From Tenrec ecaudatus (Eukaryota > Chordata > Mammalia > Afrosoricida > Tenrecidae), in contig NC_134546.1 of NCBI RefSeq assembly GCF_050624435.1, positions 80,269,700 to 80,333,699 of the forward strand: a stretch of 64,000 bases of DNA, given 5' to 3'. Shown piece by piece: positions 33,881 to 47,330 of this stretch. The position numbers and the translations under genes are program-made. How positions within the stretch are numbered: position 1 is the first letter of the stretch; every line of letters starts with the position of its first letter. Below the pieces are notes generated by a model. The model saw only the letters and a program-made list of their open reading frames with translations. It was not told the DNA's origin and searched no databases.

Positions 33881-35179
33881 GTGAGCAGAAAGAATCTTCC
33901 CAGGAGACATCACTGGGTGAACTAACTCAATGCTTTCCTGATGGAAAAAAAATGCATACTACAAAAACTTTTCCCAGTGGAGGTTTTTCCCTTTCTTTTG
34001 GTTGTGTTTTGAGTTTTTTTGGGGAGGTACCCCCACAGACCCATTCTTCCAGCCCTATTTAGTCACGTCCATCATCCAGAAAAAAGAGAACTCCAACTCC
34101 TCTGACCTTGTTTACTAGTGGTCTGTCATCTTTAAATATTTAACCTAAATAATAAAAATTCAGGAGTCTCAGCCATACCAGATATCAAAACCATTCCACT
34201 AGTCTTAATATCAACCCTACTCTTACATGTTATAACATCATCACACTACCAGACACTGTCCCCAACTGCTCAAAAACTTCTGATCCACACACCCTTGGCT
34301 TCCCCAAGGACAAGGTTTAGACAGCAGATGTTGTTTTGCTGGCATTGTTGTTGCTCTGTGTTCTATCATTCCTATAATCCCTCCATATTTAAAACAAATT
34401 GTGCACTCTTCTTATAATTCATCCTTAATCAGGACTTCATTATGTGCTGGTATACGTAAGAACTGGGGTGGGGGTGGGGGGGAAACAGGGTAATGTTACT
34501 TTAGTTTTTTGCTTTCACTTAAATTTGTTTTCCAGTTTTTGAACCCATCATCAATCCAGAAGTTAGCACCTACATCAGAGACAATGCTCCTGGGCAAAAC
34601 TTAGAGCCCAAGCAAACATATATAAAGAGCTCTCATGGTTCTTACTCTAGTATCATTTTTTAAAACTTTACTTTTACCCTTTCCTTCTTTAATATTCAAA
34701 GGTTGATTTCTTATCCCTTTTAACCTATCTTTTATTTGTCCCTTTCTTTTATTCTCTTCAAACATTTTCTTTGCATCTCATTCCAATGAATATAAAATCT
34801 AACACTGTTCTTACAATTTATTATCTTTTCCCCTGATCTATTAGCATTATCCATTTTCTGGTCATATCAACAAGTACATTTGGGAGACTTAATTTCCTTT
34901 CATTTAACCTACAAAATAACAGTACATGATCTCTCACTTTTTTTTGCTTACTTTTTCTTTACTTCTCCCTCCTCCAACACTTTGTCTTCTACTTTTTAAT
35001 CTACCCCAATAAAACTTAATCTAACACTCTCCCTCATAGAGTTCATACTGTCCACTGCCCCTCTACTGTACTATCTAACAGAGTTAAGCACTCCCACATA
35101 ACATTACTTCCCTGTCAACCCTAATAGTTACTCCAAGAAGTCAAAGAATCAAGAAGAGATTTCTGTGTGTGTGCGCGTG

Positions 35180-35208
35180 TGCACACACACACACACACAC
35201 ACACACAC
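35180..35208 (+). repeat. (CA)n microsatellite with adjoining (TG)n
   Basis: A TG/CG run (35164-35180) followed by a CA run. Confidence 0.9.
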
Positions 35209-35339
35209 GAAAGAGAAACAAACAAGCCAAAAGAATTACAATCAGGCGAAACCCCAAATGGAAAACTACCATGCACAATGTATTCACTATGTCTAATACC
35301 AATTGGTAAGGGAAGAAAATGTAAGTGAACATAGCAAAA

Positions 35340-37140
35340 AAAAATTATATACAATGGGTCAAAATTAGCATAACTTCAGATTTCTCAATGGAAACTATGC
35401 AGGCAAGAAGAAAATAGAATGAATTACACAGAGCACTGGAAGAAAAAACTGTGAACTTACAATATTTTACCCAGAAAAAATATCACTCAAAGATAATGGA
35501 GAAATAAAAGCATTTTAAGAGAAGAAGAAATTCAAAAATTCACATATAAATTGCGATAAGAGTTGTATGAATCCCTAATAAAATTATTTGAAAAAGAATT
35601 TAAAAGAATTCACAAGAACAAGACCACCACTCTGTTAAAAAACAAAAACCCAAAATCCAGTATAATACTATGGCCATCAATAACACCATCACATTTATTT
35701 GAAACCAACATACAAGACAATTCCTAACAAAAATAAACACACCCAGAGCAAAACTGAAAGCAATAAATTAATATAAGAAAACAATGAAACTATGAAAATA
35801 CACATTAAAAACTCACACAAAACATTAACAAATGTAAAGAAAAATGTCGGTAACAAATATATACATGTCAAGAATCTCACTGTAGGGGAGGGAGGGGGAA
35901 AAAAAAGAGGAAGTGGAGAGCGAATGCTTTGAGAATGATTGGGGCAGGGAATGTATGGATGTGCTTTATACAATTGATATATGTATATGTATGGATTGTA
36001 ATAAGAGTTGTGTGAGTACCTATAAAATGTAAAAAAAGAAAAAAATGTAAAAAAAAAGAGAAAATGATTAGGGCAAATAATGTACAGATGTGCTTTATAC
36101 AATTGATGTATGTATATGTATGGATTGTGATAAGAATTGTATGAGCCCCTAATAAAATGTTTATTTAAAAAAAGAATCTCACTGTATGTCAATGGACTAA
36201 ATTCACCCATAAATGCATGTAAACCCCAAAGCTATCCACATCATCAATGAGAAAGCTGGAACAAACATAAGTACTCTATTGCAGCTCATGCAGAGACCAC
36301 TAAGTACAATGAAAGAGGAACACACAGAGGAAGAAGACAAGATAGATGACTAGAACATGCTAGAATTACATCACTTATGAATAGTGAAATATTTTATCAG
36401 CAGATTAAAATGAGCGCACACAAACTGGCATGGGGGTAGGGGATTACCAACATCATATCACACAAAGATCTAATCTTCAAAATGTACAGAACTCTACAAC
36501 AGCTCAATACGAAAATAACAAACTAACTAAGAAGTGGGGGAAAGACATAAGCAGACATTTCTCCAAAATGAAGTACAGATGCTAACAAACACAAAAAATG
36601 GTTGTGATAACTAGTCATCAGGAAGATGCAAATTAAAACCTCAACAAGATACCACTTTATACCCATAATAATATCCCAATTAAACAACAACAAAACAAAA
36701 CCCACAGGAAACAACAAATGCTGGAGAAGATGTATAGAGGTTGGAACTAAGATTCACCATAGTGTACTAGTAAATAAAGCACTATGGAAAATGATATGGC
36801 AGTACATACACAACTGGGAACGGAAATTCCATATGCCCCATCAATACTACTATTAAGTATATACCCCAACGAAATGAGATACAATATGCGTAATTGTATG
36901 CTCTCCCATATTCAAAGCAGCACAATTCACAATAGCAAAAACTGGAAGCAGACAAATATCCCATAGTGGAAACATGAATTAAGAAACTATGGTGTGTACA
37001 CATAACGGAATACAAAGCATTCCTAAAAACAACAACAAAAATCAAAATATTGCAAGGACAAGGAAGGATCTGGAAACAATTATGCTGAGTGGGGTTAATC
37101 AATCACAAAAGAACAAATGTTGTATGAACCCAGTAATATA
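35340..37140 (+). mobile_element. Old L1 element, internal and ORF2 3' region
   Basis: Wording typical of L1: 'cagatttctcaatggaaact' near 35378, then (after the nested insertion) 'aaattaaaacctcaacaaga' near 36630, 'gcaaaaactggaagcagaca' near 36935, and 'catgaattaagaaactatgg' near 36973. No long open frame remains, so it is an inactive copy interrupted by a younger L1 piece at 35885-36171. Confidence 0.6.
35870..36186 (+). mobile_element. 5'-truncated L1 insertion with 15-bp target-site duplication
   Basis: The insertion 35885-36171 is bounded by AAGAATCTCACTGTA at 35870-35884 and again at 36172-36186, a perfect 15-bp duplication as made by L1 target-primed insertion. The insert holds only the last part of the lineage-specific L1 3' UTR, ending in two related terminal units (about 35928-36040 and 36062-36165) and an A-rich tail. 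A long antisense frame over it (35695-36210) is accidental. Confidence 0.88.
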
Positions 37141-39596
37141 AGGAGAAACCCCAATTCAAAATATCTTAGAGATCAATTCCTAAACTTAGTGAAGAAAGTT
37201 ACCTACCAGCCATGTGTGCACTTCATCAAGAATCACCTCAAACAGGAGATCTCACATCGTCTGGGTCACTCTGTCAAGAAGGGGAGAAAGGGGAAAGACC
37301 ATATAGTTGATGCTATACAACAGTGAGAGAAGGCTCTGACAAATGAACAGGCCCCCCACAGGAATGAAGGGAGAACCTTACCGGAACATCAAAGTAAGAT
37401 CAGAGGAAGGGGGCAACTACATTTGAAGGAGGGGTTGATATTTTTGTTGCTGGGTATCGTTGGTAAATGAGGAGGAGCAACCTCACTTCGTGATGGATGC
37501 TAAACAATAATTGTTGGGAACCTGAGTGGTCAATAAACCTGATTTTATGTTCCAGGGTTGTCACTAATAATGTTTCTACCCAACCCTGGATGAACTATGC
37601 TATGGAGTAAACACTATGATGACTGCAGATGTTGGCCTGTAAGGGCCACACCAGGAGGACTCAGAGTAGGAGCCCTCCTGAATGCACTGAGCCAAATCCC
37701 CAATCTACCTGTACCCTTGACTAAGGATTGAACTATTTTTATCGCAGAGGAGGCAAAGTGTGTCCACCCAAAAACTGTGGAAATGGTGTTCATTGGACCT
37801 TGGGTGGCAACAAATTCTTAGTGGGTGTCCAATGAAGTGGCACCGAGAACCACCAAATATTTAATACCTCAATATGTTGCTTACAATAATATGACCAGTT
37901 TTAATCTGATAGGCAAGTACCTGCACTTGTAACGATTGATAAAAGTAAATTTCCCATAACACCAAGAACCATGCTCAGTGTAAGTAGAGCTCATTCAATT
38001 AAGAAATCTATCTGTACAAAGCAACAACTCGTGGATTACAACTCAAAGTTATATACTTGAATAAACCCCTCATATCAACAGTATCTTAAATTCTATGTCA
38101 TTGGATAAATTATTGATGCTATCAATGCAATCACATCTGAGGGGGCTTTGTTTTACGCCTTTTTGTTGTTGCTGTTGTTGTTGTTGGTGGTGGTCTTTGT
38201 TTTTGTCATGACCACCAAAGTAAACCAGAGAAGATGGATTATAGGCTCCCACTTAACTCTATTCCCAATCCAAGAACAGTTAGTTCTGATAACAGGGCCT
38301 GCTCAATACTGACCTTAATGAAACAAACACTGAAGGTAAGGGAGCTACAGCACAGTGTGGTGAAGAAAGCACATGGCACCCAGGTATCAATTGGAATAGT
38401 GTCTGCGGTCTTAAAGGCTTGTATTCAAACAATCATTAATCTAAGTGAGGTGTCAACTAAGTCCACATGGATGAAGCACATGTGTGATGCAAAGATAACA
38501 AAATCCAAATATGATAAAGAAAAAAATAGCAAAGTTTAATTGTGAAAAACAAAACAAAAATTAAAAAAACAATTTATAGGAAAGTATGTAGGACAGTGGG
38601 GATCAAAAATCCATCTGAAAACCATCTAGTGAGAGTAATCCTCTGGCGTATCCTCTTTAAACACAGGAAAGGGACTAGAACAGCTTTACTATCAGCCAGA
38701 GATCATTGTAATCTTGATTATGGTAAAGCAAACCATAGTATGATACTTGTTCAGTTAACTTCTCTCTTGACTCAACATGAATTTGTTGTAGATTCAAGTA
38801 TTCCTCACTTTTTCCACTACAGTAATTTCTTCTCTGGCTTTTAAGATTTTTTTTTTTGCTTTTAAGATATTGTTGGTGGTATTTTCTTTCTTATTATTTA
38901 TTTTTATTACCCCTTATTCTTTATTTTTATCTTTATTTTCTTATTATTTTCTTCTTGCCGGTTTGTTTTGGTTTCTGTTGGGTTTCCCAGATTGTGAAGC
39001 ACAGGATTAGATGCATAGAGACAATGAGTAATGCAATGGTTTAGTGGGGATGTGTGAAGGGGAGGCGGGGACAGTGAGGGAATTGGGGGAGCATACAGTA
39101 AGTGCAGGAGGGGGGAAGAACTAGCAATGATTGTGATGATGTCTATGCAACTCATTTTAAAAGCAATTTAACTCTACATAGAAGCGTGTGATATTTGAAT
39201 ACTGTATGAAGAGTACTGCTACTAAAACAAACAGAAAGAAACCAAACTTGACCAATGATTACCGTGGTTGAAGGAGAAAGCACTGTTGCTTAGGGATCAT
39301 TGAGTTTATGTTAATGGTGGTGGATTAATTTGGAAAAGGATATCAATAATCGTTGTACAACATGAAACGTTTAATTAATGGCACTGAATTATACATGTAG
39401 AAGTTGTGTAATTGGAGAATATTTTGTTGTGTATATTTTGCTACAATTACAAAACTTAATTTCATGAATAATAATGGGTACAAAGAAGAAGAAAATGTTC
39501 TAAAATTGAAAGTCGTGATAACTTCACAACTCTTCTTGACATGGTTGAATTATTGAATTGTATGACATACTAATAAAACTGTTAAAATATTTATCC
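37140..39596 (+). mobile_element. L1 3' UTR region, diverged subfamily
   Basis: Follows the old L1 ORF2 region. Contains blocks shared with the other L1 3' UTRs here ('gtctgcggtcttaaaggctt', 'gtccacatggatgaagcaca', a TTG-rich run near 38160-38190) and ends 'gacatactaataaaactgtt' at 39560-39596. The body is interrupted and diverged; some parts (37330-38050) were not assigned. Confidence 0.5.
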
Positions 39597-39654
39597 TTAT
39601 CAATATCTGTCATATCTCTCTATCTATGATCATCTATCTATCACTATCAGTATG

Positions 39655-40060
39655 GTAGTTACATAATTTCATGTCAGACTGAAAATATATAATATAGTGA
39701 AATCTAGCCTGTCACTTAGGTCACAGACTGATGGTACCTCTTTGTGGGCATGGTTTTCTCATAAGGAGGAACATTGGAACCCCACCCAACCCTCAACTCT
39801 GTGTCTTCATCATTATGCTGTAGAGACATTGGATTCACAAGAGTTTGTGCCTATGATCATGTGATATTCCTGCATTTGGCATCATTGCATTTGGCAGCAT
39901 GAGTCTAAAGAGGAACTATGGAGTAGTATCGGGCTCATGGACTTGAGTTGGACTGGGCTGGGATGTTTTTGTCAATATGTAATTACTTCTTCATATAAAG
40001 CTATTTCTTACACATATTTGAGTGACTGGTTTAATTCTCTAGACAACCACGCCTAATACA
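39655..40060 (+). repeat. LTR-like interspersed repeat family B (copy 3)
   Basis: Starts 'tggtagttacataatttcat', contains 'tgatattcctgcatttggca' and 'ggacttgagttggactgggc', and ends in a 'ctctagacaaccacgcctaa' block. Shorter than copies 1 and 2. Confidence 0.6.
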
Positions 40061-40840
40061 AGCAATCTCTCTGTCTCTCAATCTGTCAATCTATCTATCT
40101 ATCACGTATGCCTTAACAGAGAAAAACAAGTGTGCACCATAATGTTATAGATTAGGGGAATCAAGAACATTACAAAGATTATAAATGATAGGTAATCATC
40201 ACAGCAACCAAATAGCCTCAACATTAAAAATAGTACCTAAAACCAATTAGTCCAATTAGTCTCCTGTCACTTTTATTTATTGAGTTTAAGGACTTGGTTC
40301 ATACTTTGTATATAAGGCCATTATCGCGATAGGTTTCTACAAACATACCCTTTCCATGATTTTTGCTTTATATTTCTTAGAAGTGTCTTTCATAGAGCCC
40401 ATAATCAAATGTCATTGAGTTTATTCTGACTCATAGCCATGCTCTACAAGGTTTGGTGACTGTAAATCTTGGTGGGAAGAGAACAGAAAAACTGGATTAA
40501 TTCACACGGACAGTTTTTCAGTTAGCAGTCCAATTAATATGACACACAGATGAGACCAATATGCTGACTGAAAGTGAAGAGATATTGAGCACTTACTAAT
40601 GGATACAAATGATTACAGCCTTCAGTGTGGTTTATATTTCATTATAAAGAAATCTTTATTCCTCTCAAGTGGTTCAATAAAAAATATCATGAAAGGTTAC
40701 CCTTACATATTGTTTCTTCAAGAGGTGGTAAAGTGTGATACCATACTCTGTATCCTTGCTCTTTGCCTGACCCATATCTCACTCGGACTAAAAAACACAC
40801 TTAAAAAATAAACGCAAAAAAAGTCCCGATTCACCCTCAC

Positions 40841-40844
<4 letters not shown>

Positions 40845-40897
<53 letters not shown>
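40845..40897 (+). repeat. (TA)n microsatellite
   Basis: About 26 TA units. Confidence 0.97.
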
Positions 40898-40898
<1 letters not shown>

Positions 40899-41014
40899 GA
40901 AAAAACAAGAAAATAGTGAAGTCAAGGAATTCATTTCACATAAGTAAATATCAAAACAAGAAGCAGCCAATAATTACATGGTAAAATGAATTTCTAAAAA
41001 ATCCTCTTTAAAGA

Positions 41015-41397
41015 TAGTGACTGGAGTCTTAAAGGCTTGAAGATAAACAAGCGGCCATCTAACTCAGAAGCAACAAAGTCCACATGGAAGAACACACCAG
41101 CCTGTGTGATCGAGTGGTCCCGAAGGGATCAGTTATCAGGCATCAAAGAACAAAAAATCATATCATTGGCTGCACACCTCCATGATAGGATCACTGAAGA
41201 CAAATGGGTACATAAGCAAATGTGGTGAAGAAAGCTGATGGTGCCCAGCTATCAAAAGAAATAGTGTCTGGGGTCTTAAAGGCTTGAAGGTGAACAAACA
41301 GCCATCTAGCTCAGAAGCAAAAAGGCCCACATGGAAGAAGCACACCAGCCAGTGCGATCACAAGGTGCCAAAGGGACCAGGTATAAGGCATCATGCA

Positions 41398-41433
<36 letters not shown>

Positions 41434-42022
41434 CATATTGAATGAATAGGGAAGTGTAGAGTGGAGACCCAAGTCCCAAGTGTCGGCCAATGAAGATCCC
41501 CTCATAGAGGGGTTTAGGAGAGGAGATGGGTTAATTAGGGTGTGAGGTAGTACCGATGAAGAACACAGCTTTCGCCCAGATCCTGGATGCTTCCTCCCCC
41601 CAACTACCATGATCCGAGGGACGGCAGAGAAGGGGGAGAAGTGAGACTCCGGATAGGGCAAGATATGACAAAATAACGATGTATAAATTACCAAGGGCAC
41701 ATGAGGGTAGAGGGGAGTAGGGAGGGAGGGGGGAAAAAAAAGAGGACCTGATGCAAAGGGCTTAAATGGAGAGCAAATTCTTTGAGAATGATTGGGGCAG
41801 AGAATGTATGGATGTGCTTTATACAATTGATGTATGTATATGTATGGATTGTGCTAAGAGTTTTTTGAGTCCCTAGTAAAATGTAACAAAAGAAAAGAGG
41901 AGGAAAAGAAGAAAACGATTAGGGCAAATAATGTACAGATGTGCTTTTTACAATTGATGTATTTATATGTATGGACTGTGGTAAGAGTTGTATGAGCCCC
42001 TAATAAATTGTTTTAAAAAAAT
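41015..42022 (+). mobile_element. Lineage-specific L1 3' UTR (sense), dimeric tail
   Basis: Contains two rounds of the 'gtcttaaaggcttgaa' / 'agcagaagcaacaaag'-type block (41025-41160 and 41230-41390), the (TG)n run 41401-41431, 'tcctggatgcttcctccccc', and then two terminal units: 41777-41885 and 41914-42022, joined by an A-rich linker. The tail pair has the same order as at 35928-36165. Antisense frames across it (41311-41826) are not genes. Confidence 0.8.
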
Positions 42023-43269
42023 AAAGAAAGAAAGAAAAATCCTCTTTAAATATTTTAATGTCATTGTTGGGACTACAGTATGGCATACCCCAGCCATGTC
42101 ATTCTCTATCACCTAATATGGATAAGAAATCTTGACAATGAATTTTAAAAGACCAATGAAAACTTATAATGTATATTTGAATGGTAGTATAGGCAAAGAT
42201 TAGTGAATACACCATAGGTTTCAAGAAGTAACAAATCTGTTTTGTAATCCTAAGAATTTCCATAGCAGTAAAGGTGAAGATGATTTGTTTTGTTTACATA
42301 TGTTTTACAGGAATAGGGTCCCCAGTTTTTTTTATATAGAATTTATAGACCTGCGGAGATAAAACTATCTGCTTATGACTCCCATGCTCACAGCCCAAGA
42401 TGGTGAATTTAGGTCACATAGTTCAACAACTAATCATTTCCCTGATGTCAATAGTTCTATCATTTTAAGTAGATTATAAATGCATAGAGAGTATATATAC
42501 GCAGGCACGCACACTTAGCCTAATTCTTTGGAAATCTTCTGGTATGTGGCATTTCATAATAGTCCATCAGCTTCTATTGCAAGTTGGCGCTTCAGAGAAC
42601 AGGAAGGCCAATTTGAGAAACGATTTAAACACCGAAATTTGTGCATGCAGTATAGTTTAAATGCAATATATATAATTTAAATTATGTACCTAATTTAAAC
42701 TAACTTTCATTTTGTTCCTTGGCTTTCTCAAGGCGTACAGCAGCTACAGTGGGAGGATACTCAGGAGAAACAGCGGTGGTTCAGGTGAGCTGGAACAAGA
42801 TTTTGGCTTTAGCTACAGCTTAGCTCTCATCCTACCGCCTCAAGTAGCAAGAGAGGTGAATGTATGAGAGTACCATCGTCACTCACCCATTAGATTCTCA
42901 AGGAGAAACTGCATGTGGACAGGGATGAGACAGACCTTCTTCTTCACATGATGTCTTAATCACAGTCATGAAAAAACCAAGTAGTTGTAATTTTATGCTC
43001 TAAAGAATTACACATGATTTTTCTACAATAGTAGAAAAGTGGAATAAATATGATTGCCCTTTCATTGGGCCCATATTACTCTACAAATTCCAAATTGGAA
43101 AGTATTAAGAGCAACTGGATTAAATGACAGACCAAATATCACCCTGTGGCTTGGGGCAGTGGGAAAGAAATCCATGCCATTGAGAGTAAAGCTCAAGGTG
43201 TTGATTTCCATAGTGCAGGGAGAACTTTACAGTTTATTAAGAATATTTGTAGCCCCAGAGGAATTTATT

Positions 43270-45440
43270 TCAGTGAAGAGCAATGAAGTTGCAGCTCAGG
43301 GAGAAGGACATGTCTGAGCAGAGAACACAGGAGCAAATGAAAGGGGAGGAAGAGAGATAGTGGAGCACATCCTGGCCCACCAGGACTGGAGGACAATACT
43401 CCCGCTCAGAGCAGTCAATCCCTAGAGAAGACCATATGTCTGGCCCCCTATGAGACACGACATCCTGCACTGACTCATAGCACTACAAAGGACAACACTG
43501 GAGACACCATGTGGGAATTTCACCCGATCTGATTCCCCAACAAACGGAGGCAAAACACTAAGGGCGTGCAACAGAACAGCAAGGGGAACAGAGAAACAAA
43601 GTGCCCAGGGAATACCAAAAACAAACTTTGGGGCCAGGGCTTGGCACCCCATCAGACTTGACCAGAAAACATTCCTAAAGGACAACAAACACTCCTTGAA
43701 CAAACCACAGGCTTTCCCTTGTTGTTGTTGTTTTGTCATTGGCTTTTTGTTGTTGTTTTGTTTTGTTGCTTTGTTTTGCTCTGTCTTGTTTTTGTGCATG
43801 TTATTATGTCCACAGGTCTGTCTAAATAAGATAGGCTGGATGAACCATCTGGTGGAGAAAACAATGAGACTGACAGTTCCGGGGGGGACATGGAAGACAG
43901 GGAGGTGGGGGGGTAAAGGTAGTGGGGTTAACAAATCCAGGTTCAAGAGAACAACAATGTAATCCAAATTGGTGGTTAGGAGGGTGTTGGAGGCCTGGTA
44001 AGGCATGGTTAAAGGTAATGAGGCTGATAGGAATTATTGAAACCCAAATGAAGGCTGAGCATGATAGTGGGACAGGAGGAAAGTCAAAGAAAATAGAGGA
44101 AAGAGCTAGAAGGCAAAGGGCATTTCTAGAGGTCTAAATAAAGGCACATATATATGTAAATATATTTTATATGAGGATAGGGAAATAGATCTATGTGCAT
44201 ACATTTATAGGTTTAGTATTAAAGTAGCAGATTGACATTGGGCCTCCACTCAAGTACTTCCTCAATGGAAGAATACTATGTTCGGTTAAACTGGCATTCT
44301 GTGATGCTCACTTCTTGACATGACCACTGAAGACAAAGCAGGTGAATAAGCAGCAAATATGGTGAAGAAATTTGATAGAGCCCGACTATCAAAAGATATA
44401 GCATCCACGGTCTTAAAGACTTGAAGGTAAACAATCAGCCATTAAACTCAGAAGTAACAAAGCCCAATGTGAGAAGCACCCCAACCTATGTGATCATGAA
44501 GTGCTGAAGGGATCAGTTATGAGACATCAAAGAACAAAAAAATCATACCATTATGTGCTTACCTTCCCAGTATGATCAGTGAAGACAAATGGGTGCATAA
44601 GCAAAAGTGGTGAAGAAAGATGATGGTGCCCATCTATCACAAGATACAGCATCTAGGCTCTTGAAGGCTTGAAAGTAAACAAGCTGCCATCTAGCTCAGA
44701 AGCAACAAAGCCCACAAGCCAGAAGCACACAATCCTGTGTTATTACTAGGTGTTGAAGGGATCAGTTATCAGGCATCATCAGAACAAAAAATCATATCAT
44801 TATGAATGAGGGGGAGTGCGGAGTGGAGACCCAAAGCCTATCTGTGGGCAATTGGACATCCCCTTATGGAAGGGTCGTAGGGAGGAGATGAGCCAGTCTG
44901 GGTGCAGTGTAGTAACGATGAAACATACAACTTTTCTCTAGTTCCTAAATGCTTCCTTCCCCTACTCCCCCACCCCCACTATCATGATTCCAATTCTACC
45001 TTACAAATCTGGCTAGACCAGAAGATATACACTGGTAAAGATATGAATTAGAAACACAGGGAATCCAGGACAGATGATCCCTTCAGGACTAGTGTTTAGA
45101 GTAGCAATACTGGGAGAGTGGAAGGAAGGTGGGATAGAAAGGAATACAAGGATCTACGTGTCACCTCCTTCCTGGTGACTGACAACACTAAAGTAGGTGA
45201 AAGGAGACATCGCACAGTGTACGATATGACTAAATAATTATAATTTACAAATTATTAAGCGTTCATGAGAGAGGGGAAGGAATAAAATGAGGAGCTGATA
45301 CCAAGGGCTCAAACAAAAAGCAATTGTTTTGAGAATGATAATGGCAACAAATGTACAAATGTGATCAACACAATGAATGGATGTATGGATTGCTATAAGA
45401 GTTGTATTAGCCTCCAATAAAATGATTAAAATAAATTCAT
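43270..45440 (+). mobile_element. Lineage-specific L1 3' UTR (sense), long copy
   Basis: Starts in a purine-rich part (43270-43700), passes a TTG/TTTTG-rich run (43717-43800), a G-rich run, and then the recurring block ('gtcttaaagacttgaaggta', 'gaagggatcagttatgagac', 'ctatctgtgggcaattggac', 'cttacaaatctggctagacc'), ending 'cctccaataaaatga'. This is the longest copy and shows that the shorter ones are 3' parts of one L1 family. Confidence 0.75.
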
Positions 45441-46329
45441 TAATGTAATTGAGAAAAAAAGAGTATTTGTAGAATGCTTATAAGAGCATTCGATTCAGAG
45501 GCATCCTGTCACTAGATTTACACTTCTGATTTCATGATCTCTGTCATGAACTTATCTGACACAGTCATGATCATCTAATTTAGAGATGAAGGTGACCTGG
45601 AGTAGTAGGCAGATACACATACTCTGGGATTCAAGGTGGCCAGACATCCCCCAGCAGCAGATGGCATAAGAATGCACTTTGCTGGAAAGACCAGTATCAA
45701 GTGATGCCATTCCAGCCTACGTGTGATAAAAGAACCAAGCCCGCAATATCTAAATGACACACACAAATATGACTGTGTTTAAATATCTGGATATTGATAA
45801 AATGTATGGCTCTTTCTGTCAAAGCAGTTACTTATTCCCTCAACAGCATCTGGCTCAGAGAAGTCCAGGTGAATTTGGCTTAAATTTTGTTAGTTGTGAT
45901 ATAATATAGTGGTTATAACCAAGCAGAAAATGAGTGAGGGAGACCCATTTAACCCTGGACCATTTTTGAGACCTAGGATATGAAAAAGAGTAATGAAAAG
46001 GGAACCGCTGTTTGAAATTAGCTTTAAAACGCTTGTTTTGAGTTGCTACTTCTTAATTGTCAATAATATAAACAATTTTCCATTAAGCTCAATCTGTGAG
46101 TTTGGGTAAACAGCAATTAGAGTGCTGTGTCCAGAGCATAAATGGAGAGACTGAATTTGGGGATGCTGACATATCAGATGTGCCAGCGTCACTTGGGTAA
46201 AGGGCATTTAAAACAGTGTCCATGGTCATTCTCCAAATGCTGAGGCCCTGTTGCCTGGAGGAAGCACAGGCCTACATTTGAATCCAGAGTCTCTATTCAG
46301 TATTCAGTAGGTGTCTTTCCATTGAAGAT

Positions 46330-47330
46330 GTGACTCACTGCTTTGGGTCCTCATTCCTACTCTGCCCCTTCTGAGAGAGATGCTGGCCACAGTGCCCACC
46401 TCCTATGAAGGCATGAAAGGGCTGGGACCACACAGGGTGCAGAGCGAGATCCCAGCTGGAACACCTGCCTCCTATTCTGGCTACAAGGGCTGGGCGGGCA
46501 GGCTTAAAAGCAGGGCACCCCAATGCTGAGAGTGGACAGATGGCTCTTGTGGGGACCCCAAAGCCTTGTCCTAGGCTCCCTAGGAGGAGGGAACAGTGGT
46601 CTTTTGAGCTACAGTCACTGTGAACAGCACAGGATCCACAGCAATGTGGAGCTAGCCTGAAAGGGCAGCAGTGGCTCCAACAGGACACAGAGGGCAATGG
46701 CGCCCGCCCTCCACACTGGGAGGAGAGCGCCAGAGCAGGCAGGCTCAGAGTTCCCAGCTGCTGGCACTGCAAACCCCACAGTGCACAGGGGCAGACAAAG
46801 TTGTCTCCGGTGGGAACACAAGGCCATGTAGCTACCTTTCTAAATAGGCAGGAGCAGTCACTGTTTGGCCGGCACTGTGAAGAGTTCAGGGTCCGGGCTC
46901 AGAGGAACACGCCTTGATTGGCAGGTTTCGCACTCCCAGCGGTTGGTACTGGATACCCTATGGTGCACCAGGGCAGAAAGGGCTGGCTCTGGCACAGGGT
47001 CCGGTCTATGGTGGCAGCCCACTGTACTGGGAGGAATGTGCTGAGGTGAGGCAGGCTTAGTGCTCCAGGACACAGGCACAAGGTTCTGCAGTGCTGGGAG
47101 GCAGCCTGCAGTGGCTCCCCTGGAAAAGCAGTGCAGTAGGCAGAAGTGAGATTGCCTCCAGCCGTGGGCTCATACCTGTGGGAAGTGCTTCCCAAGCAGG
47201 GAGTGGAGAGACAGTTAGGCTGATGGGAGGGCAAATGGGGTGCTGGTGGAGAGGTTTGAGGCAGCAATGGGGTGAATCATCCACTGCGGAGGTTGCCCAG
47301 GCAGTCACTGGAAGAATGCAGGTGACTTAA
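46330..47330. other. GC-rich internally repetitive segment, nature uncertain
   Basis: About 1 kb clearly richer in G+C than its surroundings, with repeated words at irregular spacing: 'cactgggaggagagcg' / 'tactgggaggaatgtg', 'tgcacaggggcaga' / 'tgcaccagggcaga', 'gcaggcaggct' / 'gcgggcaggct' / 'gaggcaggct'. Antisense frames of up to 145 codons follow from the composition. It may be a diverged tandem array of the kind found in L1 5' UTRs, but no L1 ORF1 follows. No gene is supported. Confidence 0.45.

Noticed and set aside
35695-36210. 171-codon minus-strand frame with hydrophobic stretches
   Set aside because: It lies across an L1 3' UTR insertion and its target site; the hydrophobic text comes from the A-rich and repeat sequence.
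41311-41826. 171-codon minus-strand frame with a His-Thr repeat
   Set aside because: Antisense of the L1 3' UTR; the repeat is the (TG)n microsatellite.
43422-44006. 194-codon minus-strand frame
   Set aside because: Antisense of the L1 3' UTR, including its TTG-rich run; no domain.
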